DNA from: Clostridiales bacterium
GTDB lineage: Bacteria; Bacillota; Clostridia; Christensenellales; CAG-314
Reading direction: 5' to 3'
DNA length: 22,753 nucleotides
Assembly: GCA_003537755.1 (NCBI GenBank)
Contig: DPQS01000060.1
Coordinates: 1 to 22,753, forward strand
The position numbers and the translations under genes are program-made. The number at the start of each line of letters is the position of its first letter. Position 1 is the first letter of the stretch. Shown piece after piece: positions 16,419-22,753 of the stretch. The notes beneath the pieces were generated by a model. That model was not told the DNA's origin, made no database searches, and saw only the letters and a list, made by a program, of their open reading frames with translations.

Positions 16419-18914
16419 ATGAGGAAAACAAAAATTGTGTTGTTGGCGGCATTAGTGTTTGTTTCGATGTTTGTTTTGACGGCTTGTGTGGAAACCCCCG
16501 AACCGTTGGAAGGTAAATCCCGTAGTATTTGCGGAACGGTTTTTGCCGACGGCAACCCTTGTCAAGAAGCGGAAGTTGCGTTGCGTTCCATGGATTACAA
16601 TGCTACGACCGACAGCCAAGGAAAGTTTACGATACAACTTACGGAACAGGACAGCGCTAAGGACTCGTACACGTTGGTTGTCAAAAAACAAGGATACTTG
16701 GACGGTACGATTACTATAAAATCGGCGGATTTTGTAGATAACACGGCAACTGTCGAGGTCAAAGTTTTCAGTGAAAACATTACCGTTCGCGGCACTGTGA
16801 CTGACGGAGAAAAGCCTTTGACGGGCGTGGAAGTAAGCGTGTCATGCGACAAAACAACCGCATTTACCGACGCAGAGGGAAAGTATGAACTTGTTATCGG
16901 ACGTCCGTTAGAACAGTTTACAATTAGTTTTGGTAAGCAATTTTTTGATACGGTACAAGAAAATGTTGACAAATTCGAACAATCCGAACTCACCGTCAAT
17001 ACGCAAATGCAAAAAACCGTATTGTCGGTAAGCGGCAACGTTGAGCATTATTTTTACGGAAGTTTAGCTGACGTCGAAGTTGTTGTCGACGGTACGGAAT
17101 ATGCGACAACGACGGATGAACAGGGCAAGTTTACATTGGACAATATTGTCGACGTGGAGTTGCCGTATATATTGACGTTACGCAAGGACGGCTACCAAAC
17201 GGCTCAATTGACCGTCAGCGAAAAAGAGACGCCGATAAAAACGGAATTGGTGTCCACCCCGATTGAACTCGGCGTTGTTTCTCCGAGCAACAAGGCATAT
17301 CAAACCTATGTTGTTCGTGACGGAAACGGAATACATTTTTACATGAATAGCGCGCAACAATTTGTCGACGGCGACAAAATGTGTATTTACATCGACGTAA
17401 ATGAATCGGGTAAAACGCTTGCGGGAACTACCGTATTGGAATTTGCTTTGCTCGGCAACAACAATCCCGACGGGGCAATTTGTCTGCTGTGGAACCTGCA
17501 AAAGGGACATTCGGTTACCGATGACGTGGAAATATTGTGGGGTAGCGAGGTTTCGTACAAATTGATTAACGACGAAAACGGAGCTAAAATCCATGCCTTT
17601 ATCTCTTACGATACTTTCAAAAAGGTCGGCGACGAGTTTGCCGTTACGACGGAATCGGTGATGGGTATCACGTTCTTTGACAGAAGCTCAGGCGCAGAGG
17701 GCGCATGCGGTTGGGACAGAACTGACCTTTGCGGCATTGACGGCGCGGCTTGGGTTAATCCCGAAACTCCGCAGGACTATGTTCGTCTTGCTCCGGAAAA
17801 CGTTATTTACGAGGCAGCCGACAACAACTACGTTGCGTATGGCAAGTACACCGTAAATATCCTGGTGAAAAACAGTGACGGAAACGATCTTCAAGGTCAA
17901 GTTAAAGCATTGTATCCTACGGAGACGATATTACCTTGCGACAATAATACGTACACATACGTGCTTGACGGATTATATTTCAACAAGGAAGCAACCTTCG
18001 AAGTTTCCGTTGACGGCTACATTACGCAAAGAATTACGGCATATAGAAGTTTGTTCCATGACGGCGATGCCACAATCGTCGTGGATATGGAAAAAACGCC
18101 CGAAATACTTACCGAAACGGGAAAAATCACTTACTATGGCGGAGGCTTGAAGGGAGCTACGGTTGGCGTTAAAGGTTTTGAAGGTACCGTTACCACAGAC
18201 GAAAACGGAAATTACGACCTTTCTTCGTTGGCAATAGAATTGAACGGTGCGACAAGCTACACTTTGGTGGTTACAAAAGAGGGCTACAAAACGACGGAGA
18301 AAACTGTTTCTGTCGGTGAAGCGAAGGTGGAAATTTACATGACAAACCAAGCGCGCAATCTCGGCAAGTTTGGTAAATACGATTGGAATGTAACAATCGA
18401 CCGTGACGAAACCAAGTTGATCGTAGACCTCGTAAGTGACAAAAACTGGTACGGCAACAAAGATATAGACGGCTTGGACACCGCTACGGAAAACGAACTG
18501 CAAATATATTTTGTAACCGATTTGACGCAAAAAGTGAAGACGTCGGACGGGCTTAGGGAATTGACAATAGTCGAAAAACAGCTGCGCGGCGACGGCGATT
18601 GGGCAGGTTGGAGAAACGGAACAAGAGATTTTCTTCCTTGGCCGGGGATTGTATTCAGCGTAACTAACGACGAAAACGGATGTCGCGTGCATGCGGAAGT
18701 GACTTATGAAGTGCTTGGCATTGACAAAACAGCGACTGTCGGTTTGGCTTTCGGCGAGTGGTACGGACAAACCGCGCCCGCGTGGACATGTCCGTTTTAC
18801 GACGGAGCAACGCAGCAATTTGTTGCGACGGGTTGGGCATGCGACATCAACAATCCGTCTACGTCCATCCATTGGGCTGCGGATAATTCCACAAAAGTAG
18901 AGTTTGTTGCTTGA
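16419..18914 (+). CDS. Large surface lipoprotein with carboxypeptidase-regulatory-like repeats and two glycan-binding-like domains
   Basis: The ATG at 16419 follows AGGAGA and a lipoprotein signal peptide with the lipidated cysteine at C23 (VLTAC). The 831-residue product is built from beta modules. Carboxypeptidase-regulatory-like repeats lie at about 35-75, 121-160, 202-245 and 565-605; each has G-T/K-V/I near its start and a T-D-x-x-G-K/N-Y/F turn (TTDSQGKFTI, FTDAEGKYEL, TTDEQGKFTL, TTDENGNYDL). A fifth, weaker one begins near 470. Two longer domains, about 283-460 and 648-831, share a layout reminiscent of CBM9/DOMON-type sugar-binding domains, including a matching NDENG[AC]-[KR]-[IV]-HA segment, and look like an internal duplication. 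It has no recognisable catalytic motif. It probably captures the polysaccharide at the cell surface for the lipoprotein enzyme and importer. The function is inference. Confidence 0.7.
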   Translation: MRKTKIVLLAALVFVSMFVLTACVETPEPLEGKSRSICGTVFADGNPCQEAEVALRSMDYNATTDSQGKFTIQLTEQDSAKDSYTLVVKKQGYLDGTITIKSADFVDNTATVEVKVFSENITVRGTVTDGEKPLTGVEVSVSCDKTTAFTDAEGKYELVIGRPLEQFTISFGKQFFDTVQENVDKFEQSELTVNTQMQKTVLSVSGNVEHYFYGSLADVEVVVDGTEYATTTDEQGKFTLDNIVDVELPYILTLRKDGYQTAQLTVSEKETPIKTELVSTPIELGVVSPSNKAYQTYVVRDGNGIHFYMNSAQQFVDGDKMCIYIDVNESGKTLAGTTVLEFALLGNNNPDGAICLLWNLQKGHSVTDDVEILWGSEVSYKLINDENGAKIHAFISYDTFKKVGDEFAVTTESVMGITFFDRSSGAEGACGWDRTDLCGIDGAAWVNPETPQDYVRLAPENVIYEAADNNYVAYGKYTVNILVKNSDGNDLQGQVKALYPTETILPCDNNTYTYVLDGLYFNKEATFEVSVDGYITQRITAYRSLFHDGDATIVVDMEKTPEILTETGKITYYGGGLKGATVGVKGFEGTVTTDENGNYDLSSLAIELNGATSYTLVVTKEGYKTTEKTVSVGEAKVEIYMTNQARNLGKFGKYDWNVTIDRDETKLIVDLVSDKNWYGNKDIDGLDTATENELQIYFVTDLTQKVKTSDGLRELTIVEKQLRGDGDWAGWRNGTRDFLPWPGIVFSVTNDENGCRVHAEVTYEVLGIDKTATVGLAFGEWYGQTAPAWTCPFYDGATQQFVATGWACDINNPSTSIHWAADNSTKVEFVA

Positions 18915-18932
18915 CGGTTGACTGAATTTATC

Positions 18933-18968
18933 GGGTTGCGACGCATTGGTCGTCAGGTGTCGCAACCC
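18933..18968 (+). repeat. Perfect 10-bp hairpin between lipoprotein and ATPase genes
   Basis: GGGTTGCGAC (18933-18942) pairs with GTCGCAACCC (18959-18968) around a 16-base loop. No T run follows; the ribosome binding site of the ATPase gene begins 7 bases later. It may be an mRNA processing or stability element, or a weak attenuator. Confidence 0.6.
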
Positions 18969-18984
18969 ATATTACGGAGAGTTT

Positions 18985-20604
18985 ATGACACAGGATAAAA
19001 CAAAGAAAATTCAACTTAAAAAGGCGGAAAAGCGGCACATCGAAATGGCGGAAAATCAGTTGATAAACCGTCGTTTGGTAAAAACTGCGCCTGACGGAGT
19101 GTGTATTTCCTTTCAACATATCAACAAGATTTACCCCAACCACAAGCAAGCCGTATTTGACTTTAACCTGGACATAAAGGAAAAAGAGTTTATCGTGTTT
19201 GTCGGGCCGTCGGGTTGCGGAAAATCTACGACATTGCGCATGTTGGCAGGGTTGGAAGATATTACTTACGGCGATTTGTATATTGACGGTAAGTTTGCCA
19301 ATGATCTTATGCCAAAGGAACGCGACGTTGCAATGGTGTTTCAAAACTATGCGTTGTACCCTAATATGACAGTGTACGACAATATGGCTTTTTCCCTTGC
19401 GGCAAGGCGTTTTGACAAGGAGGAAATCGACCGTCGAGTCAGGCATGCCGCCGAAATTTTGGAAATTGCCGATTATCTTGATGTTAAACCTGCCAATTTG
19501 TCCGGTGGTCAACGTCAGCGCGTCGCATTAGGACGAGCAATCGTGCGTAATCCCAAGGTCTTCCTGATGGACGAGCCGCTGAGTAACCTCGACGCAAAGC
19601 TACGAGTGCAAATGCGCAGCGAAATTGTCAAATTGCACAATTCTGTCGGTGCTACAACCATTTATGTAACGCACGATCAAACAGAAGCAATGACGATGGC
19701 TTCGCGCATTGTTGTGATGAAGGATGGCGTAGTGCAACAAATAGGTACTCCCGAAGAAATTTACAACAAACCGTCAAACGTGTTTGTTTCAAAGTTTATC
19801 GGAAGTCCGGCAATGAACGTGGTCGACTGCGTGGTGGAAGGGGACAAGATCTTGTTGCCGAACGGATTGGAAATACCGCTAAACAAGATGCAAAAGCAGG
19901 CGATTTTGAATTTTTACGATAGCGCTATTGTTGAGTACACAAGCAAAATCTCCCAAATAGAAAAGGAAATTGCCGATAGAAAGTACGAGTTGACGCACCC
20001 CGATTATGTAAAAGCAGTGCTTGATTTTGAAAGGCAACGTAGCAAACTTTCGGCAAAAATTACCCGACTTACCGACAAACTTCATCGCGCGAAACAATCG
20101 GAAAGGCAGGAAACAATCGTCCGGTTGCAAGAGGAAATACAACATTGTAGAGAGGCTTTTGTTAAACTTACGGAAAACTTTGAAAGCGTTGCAACTGTCG
20201 GCGATTTTGCCGAGATTGTGCCGAAAAATTACCAAACACTGTTGGAAACGGACGACTATCTTGCCATTTACAATGCGGATTTGGAAAACCTTCGTCAAGG
20301 GTTGGAATACTTTAGAAATGTTGTGGCAGGTCCAAAGTATATGTTGAAGTTCGGTATTCGTCCCGAAGAGATGTATCGTGACGGTGGCGTTTGTTCGTCG
20401 GTTTCCGACGAGTTTGCCGCAAGCGTTTCGGTGTCGGAATTGCTCGGACACGAATGCTACGTGCATTTTTATATGGGAAAGGACGATTTTATTGCAAAAA
20501 TTAACGTAGACAAAAATTTTGCTGTGGGCGAAAGCGTGTCTTTGCGTATGGATTTGCGGTATGTCCGTTTGTTTGATCCTTACAGTGAAAAGGCAATTTT
20601 TTAA
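18985..20604 (+). CDS. Sugar ABC transporter ATPase (MsmK/UgpC type) with coiled-coil insertion
   Basis: The ATG at 18985 follows GGAGA. An upstream in-frame start at 18946 lies in the hairpin and is unlikely. The 539-residue product is far longer than the roughly 370 usual for MsmK/UgpC. Residues 1-30 are an extra, charged N-terminal tail. Residues 35-270 are a complete ATPase: Walker A GPSGCGKST (74-82), Q-loop VFQNYALYPNMTVYDN, signature LSGGQ (172-176), Walker B VFLMDEP (D196, E197) and H-loop H230. The C-terminal regulatory domain starts normally, but about residues 302-450 are an inserted, highly charged helical segment (KISQIEKEIADRKYEL, RLTDKLHRAKQSERQETIV). KFGIRPEEMY and the final TOBE-like strands then resume. 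It most likely energises the importer of this operon; CUT1 loci of the Lpl type often lack their own ATPase. Confidence 0.92.
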   Translation: MTQDKTKKIQLKKAEKRHIEMAENQLINRRLVKTAPDGVCISFQHINKIYPNHKQAVFDFNLDIKEKEFIVFVGPSGCGKSTTLRMLAGLEDITYGDLYIDGKFANDLMPKERDVAMVFQNYALYPNMTVYDNMAFSLAARRFDKEEIDRRVRHAAEILEIADYLDVKPANLSGGQRQRVALGRAIVRNPKVFLMDEPLSNLDAKLRVQMRSEIVKLHNSVGATTIYVTHDQTEAMTMASRIVVMKDGVVQQIGTPEEIYNKPSNVFVSKFIGSPAMNVVDCVVEGDKILLPNGLEIPLNKMQKQAILNFYDSAIVEYTSKISQIEKEIADRKYELTHPDYVKAVLDFERQRSKLSAKITRLTDKLHRAKQSERQETIVRLQEEIQHCREAFVKLTENFESVATVGDFAEIVPKNYQTLLETDDYLAIYNADLENLRQGLEYFRNVVAGPKYMLKFGIRPEEMYRDGGVCSSVSDEFAASVSVSELLGHECYVHFYMGKDDFIAKINVDKNFAVGESVSLRMDLRYVRLFDPYSEKAIF

Positions 20605-20679
20605 GATATGCAGTGCGTATGAATACGTTTTGTCGTGGTTAATTACAGTGTCGGAATAAAGTAGAATGGTAACTTTGTA

Positions 20680-20741
20680 ACAACAACTTAAAATGGTATA
20701 CAAGTACACTTGTTGTGATTTAATGTGTTAAAGTGTAGCAT
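20680..20741 (+). promoter_or_regulatory. Possible operator and promoter before the SIS-kinase unit
   Basis: ACAAG-TACA-CTTGT (20700-20713) is a dyad. ACAACAA (20680-20686) can also pair with TTGTTGT (20710-20716). A weak promoter, TTGTGA (20713-20718) with TAGCAT (20736-20741) at 17 bases, lies just after and would be blocked by a bound repressor. All elements are imperfect. Confidence 0.3.
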
Positions 20742-20779
20742 ATTAAAAAATATAGCAAGCACTAATCAAAGGAAAAATT

Positions 20780-21370
20780 ATGTACGCGGATTTATTAAAA
20801 AAATTTATGACGGCGGAGCATGACGCCGTAGACAAACTAATAGAACAAACGGGCGCGCAATACGACAAAGTAATAGACGTGTTGCTTGCTTGTCAAGGCA
20901 AGGTGGTATTTTTCGGCATAGGCAAAAGCGGACATGTAGGGGAAAAACTTGCTGCAACGTTTGCAAGTACAGGCACTCCGAGTATGTTTGTGCATGCGGC
21001 GGAGGCGCGGCACGGCGACTTCGGAATGATCCAACCTCAGGACGTAGTAATTTTGCTTTCTCACAGCGGAACGACGAACGAGACAACTTCGGCTGTACCT
21101 ACGTTAAAGGCGATAGGATGTACGACAATAGCGTTTTGCAAAAGTTCGGAAAGCGATTTGGCAAAGCTGTGTGATTTATGTATGACGTATCCGTTTGAAA
21201 AAGAGGCTGATCGCTTAGGAGTTGCACCGAGTAGCAGTACCACTGTACAATTGGTGTTAGGCGACGCAATAGGCTTGACTTTGTCTGCGTTAAAAGGGTT
21301 CACTCGCGAAGATTTTCACAAATTCCACCCCGGCGGAGCGTTGGGAAAAATGTTGGAGGAAAACAAATGA
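20780..21370 (+). CDS. D-arabinose-5-phosphate isomerase homologue (KdsD/GutQ type), SIS domain only
   Basis: The 196-residue protein matches the SIS domain of KdsD/KpsF/GutQ, which interconvert D-ribulose 5-phosphate and D-arabinose 5-phosphate. Catalytic positions aligned with E. coli KdsD are kept: K49 (GIGKSGHVG), H78 (EARHGD), E101 (SGTTNE), E142 (FEKEADRLG) and H183 (KFHPGGALG). APSSSTT is the phosphate-binding loop. The two C-terminal CBS domains found in the roughly 325-residue enzymes are absent, as in some minimal isomerases. An AAGGA ribosome binding site precedes the ATG. The next gene overlaps by ATGA, so the two are translationally coupled. In a Gram-positive cell, where Kdo synthesis is not expected, a catabolic role in D-arabinose 5-phosphate use is more plausible; that is inference. 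Confidence 0.88.
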   Translation: MYADLLKKFMTAEHDAVDKLIEQTGAQYDKVIDVLLACQGKVVFFGIGKSGHVGEKLAATFASTGTPSMFVHAAEARHGDFGMIQPQDVVILLSHSGTTNETTSAVPTLKAIGCTTIAFCKSSESDLAKLCDLCMTYPFEKEADRLGVAPSSSTTVQLVLGDAIGLTLSALKGFTREDFHKFHPGGALGKMLEENK

Positions 21371-22290
21371 GCGTACTCGTAGTAGGCAGTTTTGTTGTGG
21401 ATCTTGTGGCGTTGTGCGACCGCGCACCCGAAGCGGGAGAAACGCTTACAGGAAAGTCGTTTAATATATATTTAGGCGGAAAAGGTGCAAATCAAGCAGT
21501 TGCCGCAAAGCGTATGGGCGCCGACGTCACTATGGTCGGCTGTGTGGGTTGCGACATATTCGGAGATGACTTTGTCAAAACGTTTGTCGAGGAAGGAATG
21601 TCTACGCAGTACATTGTGCGTACCGACAAGGCGCGTACGGGTTGTAGTCTTGTAACGTTGGAAACAAGCGGACAAAACCGTATTTGTATGACGCCGGGAG
21701 CAAATTTGCTTTACACAATAGAAGACTTGGAAAGTATAGAACCGCTAATAAAACAAGCCGAAGTCGTCGTGACGCAGTGCGAAATGTCACCCGAAATAGT
21801 GGACGAGTTGGCAAAACTGTGCAAAAAACACAGTAAAAAGTTTGTATTGAATCCTGCTCCTGCAAGGACGTTTTGCGACGAAACGTTGTCGGCATGCTAT
21901 GTTATTTCTCCAAACGAAACGGAGCTAGGCGTGATAGTGGGCAAACAACTGATTTCGGATAAAGAGTACATTGAAGCCGCAAGGGAATTGTTGAGTAAGG
22001 GCGTTCAAAACGTAGTGGTAACGCTGGGTAGCCGAGGAAGTTTGCTGGTAAACAACGAGCAAACAACATTTGTATCGGCAATGAAAGTAAAGGCAGTCGA
22101 CACCGTCGGAGCAGGCGACTCATTTACCGGATCGTTGGCGGCATTTACCGATGAGGGCAAGGACGTGCTTACTTCGATGCGCCTGAGTACGATAGTAGGC
22201 GGCTTGCAGGTGCAAAAGCATGGCGCAATCCCGTCCATGCCATACCGCAACGAGGTGGATAAAATTGCAATAAAAAACGGTTTGGTCTAA
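21367..22290 (+). CDS. Ribokinase-family (PfkB) sugar kinase
   Basis: The 307-residue product has ribokinase length and motifs. The N-terminal GSFVVDLVALCDRAPEAGET carries sugar-binding D12. The first PfkB signature is GGKGANQAVAAKRMGADVTM (37-56), and the second is DTVGAGDSFTGSLAAF with catalytic base D251. NPAPA in the middle is typical of true ribokinases. Ribokinase phosphorylates D-ribose at O5, and related enzymes accept other pentofuranoses, so D-arabinose is possible. The ATG overlaps the stop of the isomerase gene (ATGA) after a GGAGGA ribosome binding site. With its neighbour it could turn D-arabinose into D-ribulose 5-phosphate. A plain ribose or deoxyribose kinase is the alternative. 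No hairpin terminator is evident after it. Confidence 0.9.
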   Translation: MSVLVVGSFVVDLVALCDRAPEAGETLTGKSFNIYLGGKGANQAVAAKRMGADVTMVGCVGCDIFGDDFVKTFVEEGMSTQYIVRTDKARTGCSLVTLETSGQNRICMTPGANLLYTIEDLESIEPLIKQAEVVVTQCEMSPEIVDELAKLCKKHSKKFVLNPAPARTFCDETLSACYVISPNETELGVIVGKQLISDKEYIEAARELLSKGVQNVVVTLGSRGSLLVNNEQTTFVSAMKVKAVDTVGAGDSFTGSLAAFTDEGKDVLTSMRLSTIVGGLQVQKHGAIPSMPYRNEVDKIAIKNGLV

Positions 22291-22596
22291 CGCGACAAGT
22301 CATGCAAATTAGTAAATCTATTGTGTAGAAATTGGTATCGTCCCAGCAGTTGTACAAGTGCCGGCTCAATTCTTCCTTGTTCGTATATTCATTTGGGCAA
22401 GCAGCGGGTAGCAACTCGTAGTCTTCATTAGGTACGGTACGCCGTCAACCCACGTAGTATGGCAACTGCCTTTTTGTTTAATAATACAGGTCGTATTTAA
22501 TGACAATACTTTTTATCAATTATATTTCTAATATAGTTATCGGTGTTTAATTAAATCTAATCGTGGAAAACTATTGAGGAATATTGTCAGTAAACG
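22291..22596. other. Non-coding region between kinase gene and CRISPR array
   Basis: No convincing gene is present. On the minus strand an open frame runs from about 22440 into the kinase 3' end; its first 50 codons look protein-like (PNEYTNKEELSRHLYNCW), but it has no start site or known family, so at most it is a decayed fragment. ACGG-TACG-CCGT and GGC-AACT-GCC-TTTTT (about 22437-22478) are weak hairpins. From about 22475 to 22596 the DNA becomes strongly A/T-rich, as CRISPR leaders often are. Confidence 0.45.
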
Positions 22597-22753
22597 GTCA
22601 TAGATTATTCGAAAACGATAATCTTCCTATACCTACCGCAGCAACAATACCTCTTTCGGTTTGTCACAGATTATTCAAAAAAGATAATCTTCCTATACAT
22701 TAGCAGACCAAATATTGGCAACTTTTTTAGTCACAGATTATTCAAAAAAGATA
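22597..22753. CRISPR. CRISPR array, end of a longer array cut by the window edge
   Basis: Three 36-bp repeats are visible: 22597-22632, 22663-22698 and 22730-22753 (first 24 bases only). They enclose two unrelated spacers of 30 bp (22633-22662) and 31 bp (22699-22729). The second and third repeats are identical where both are seen. The first differs at positions 5, 15 and 20. The repeat begins GTCACAGATTATTC and ends GATAATCTTCCTATAC, and its centre forms a 7-bp stem (AGATTAT with ATAATCT). A degenerate outer repeat usually marks the leader-distal end, which would mean transcription from right to left; the A/T-rich left flank argues the other way, so orientation is open. No cas gene is in the window, so the type cannot be assigned, though 36-bp repeats with 30-bp spacers are common in types II, V and VI and some others. 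Confidence 0.87.

Noticed and set aside
22370..22480. Possible tracrRNA next to the CRISPR array
   Set aside because: I looked for an anti-repeat and found only a short TCTTCCT match near 22368-22376, which is too little. The weak hairpins and T run near 22467-22478 alone do not support a tracrRNA.

Overview
This window looks like chromosome of a Gram-positive, Clostridia-type bacterium (Bacillota), probably an uncultivated anaerobe. The evidence is the argR-recN-spoIVB gene order, a deoB gene next to sporulation-type genes, three lipobox lipoproteins with no outer-membrane proteins, strong AAGGAGG-type ribosome binding sites and an LplB/LplC-type (CUT1) sugar importer. All intact genes read on the + strand. 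No rRNA or tRNA gene is visible.

Region 1 (1-7444) is housekeeping. It holds argR (with an altered arginine pocket), recN, a SpoIVB serine peptidase, a small multi-pass membrane protein that may be a diverged SpoIIM, deoB (phosphopentomutase), a LysR regulator and a family I inorganic pyrophosphatase. The order resembles two classical Bacillota blocks joined together, argR-recN-spoIVB-(spo0A) and spoIIM-(fur-xerD)-deoB, with spo0A, fur and xerD absent. Good sigma-A-type promoters precede deoB and lysR. Strong hairpin terminators follow recN and deoB.

Region 2 (about 7550-8520) is a scar. A strong bidirectional terminator abuts the minus-strand C-terminal remnant of a large serine recombinase, whose catalytic domain is missing. 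After it comes a regulatory region with inverted repeats.

Region 3 (8522-20604) is a sugar-utilisation locus with a more A/T-rich feel. It encodes an AraC regulator, a lipoprotein solute-binding protein, two permeases, a DUF6259-like lipoprotein (candidate extracellular glycosidase), a cytoplasmic GH172/DUF2961 enzyme, a large lipoprotein with carboxypeptidase-regulatory-like repeats and two carbohydrate-binding-like domains, and a dedicated ABC ATPase with an unusual coiled-coil insertion of about 150 residues.

Region 4 (20780-22290) is a two-gene unit: a SIS-only D-arabinose-5-phosphate isomerase homologue and a ribokinase-family kinase. GH172 enzymes cleave alpha-D-fructofuranosides or D-arabinofuranosides. 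Together with a pentokinase-like protein and an arabinose-5-phosphate isomerase, this suggests a route from D-arabinofuranose-containing glycans through D-arabinose and D-arabinose 5-phosphate to D-ribulose 5-phosphate. That pathway is inference; the enzyme families are clear.

Region 5 (22291-22753) is non-coding, A/T-rich DNA leading into the end of a CRISPR array: 36-bp repeats, spacers of 30 and 31 bp, running off the window. No cas gene is present in the window.
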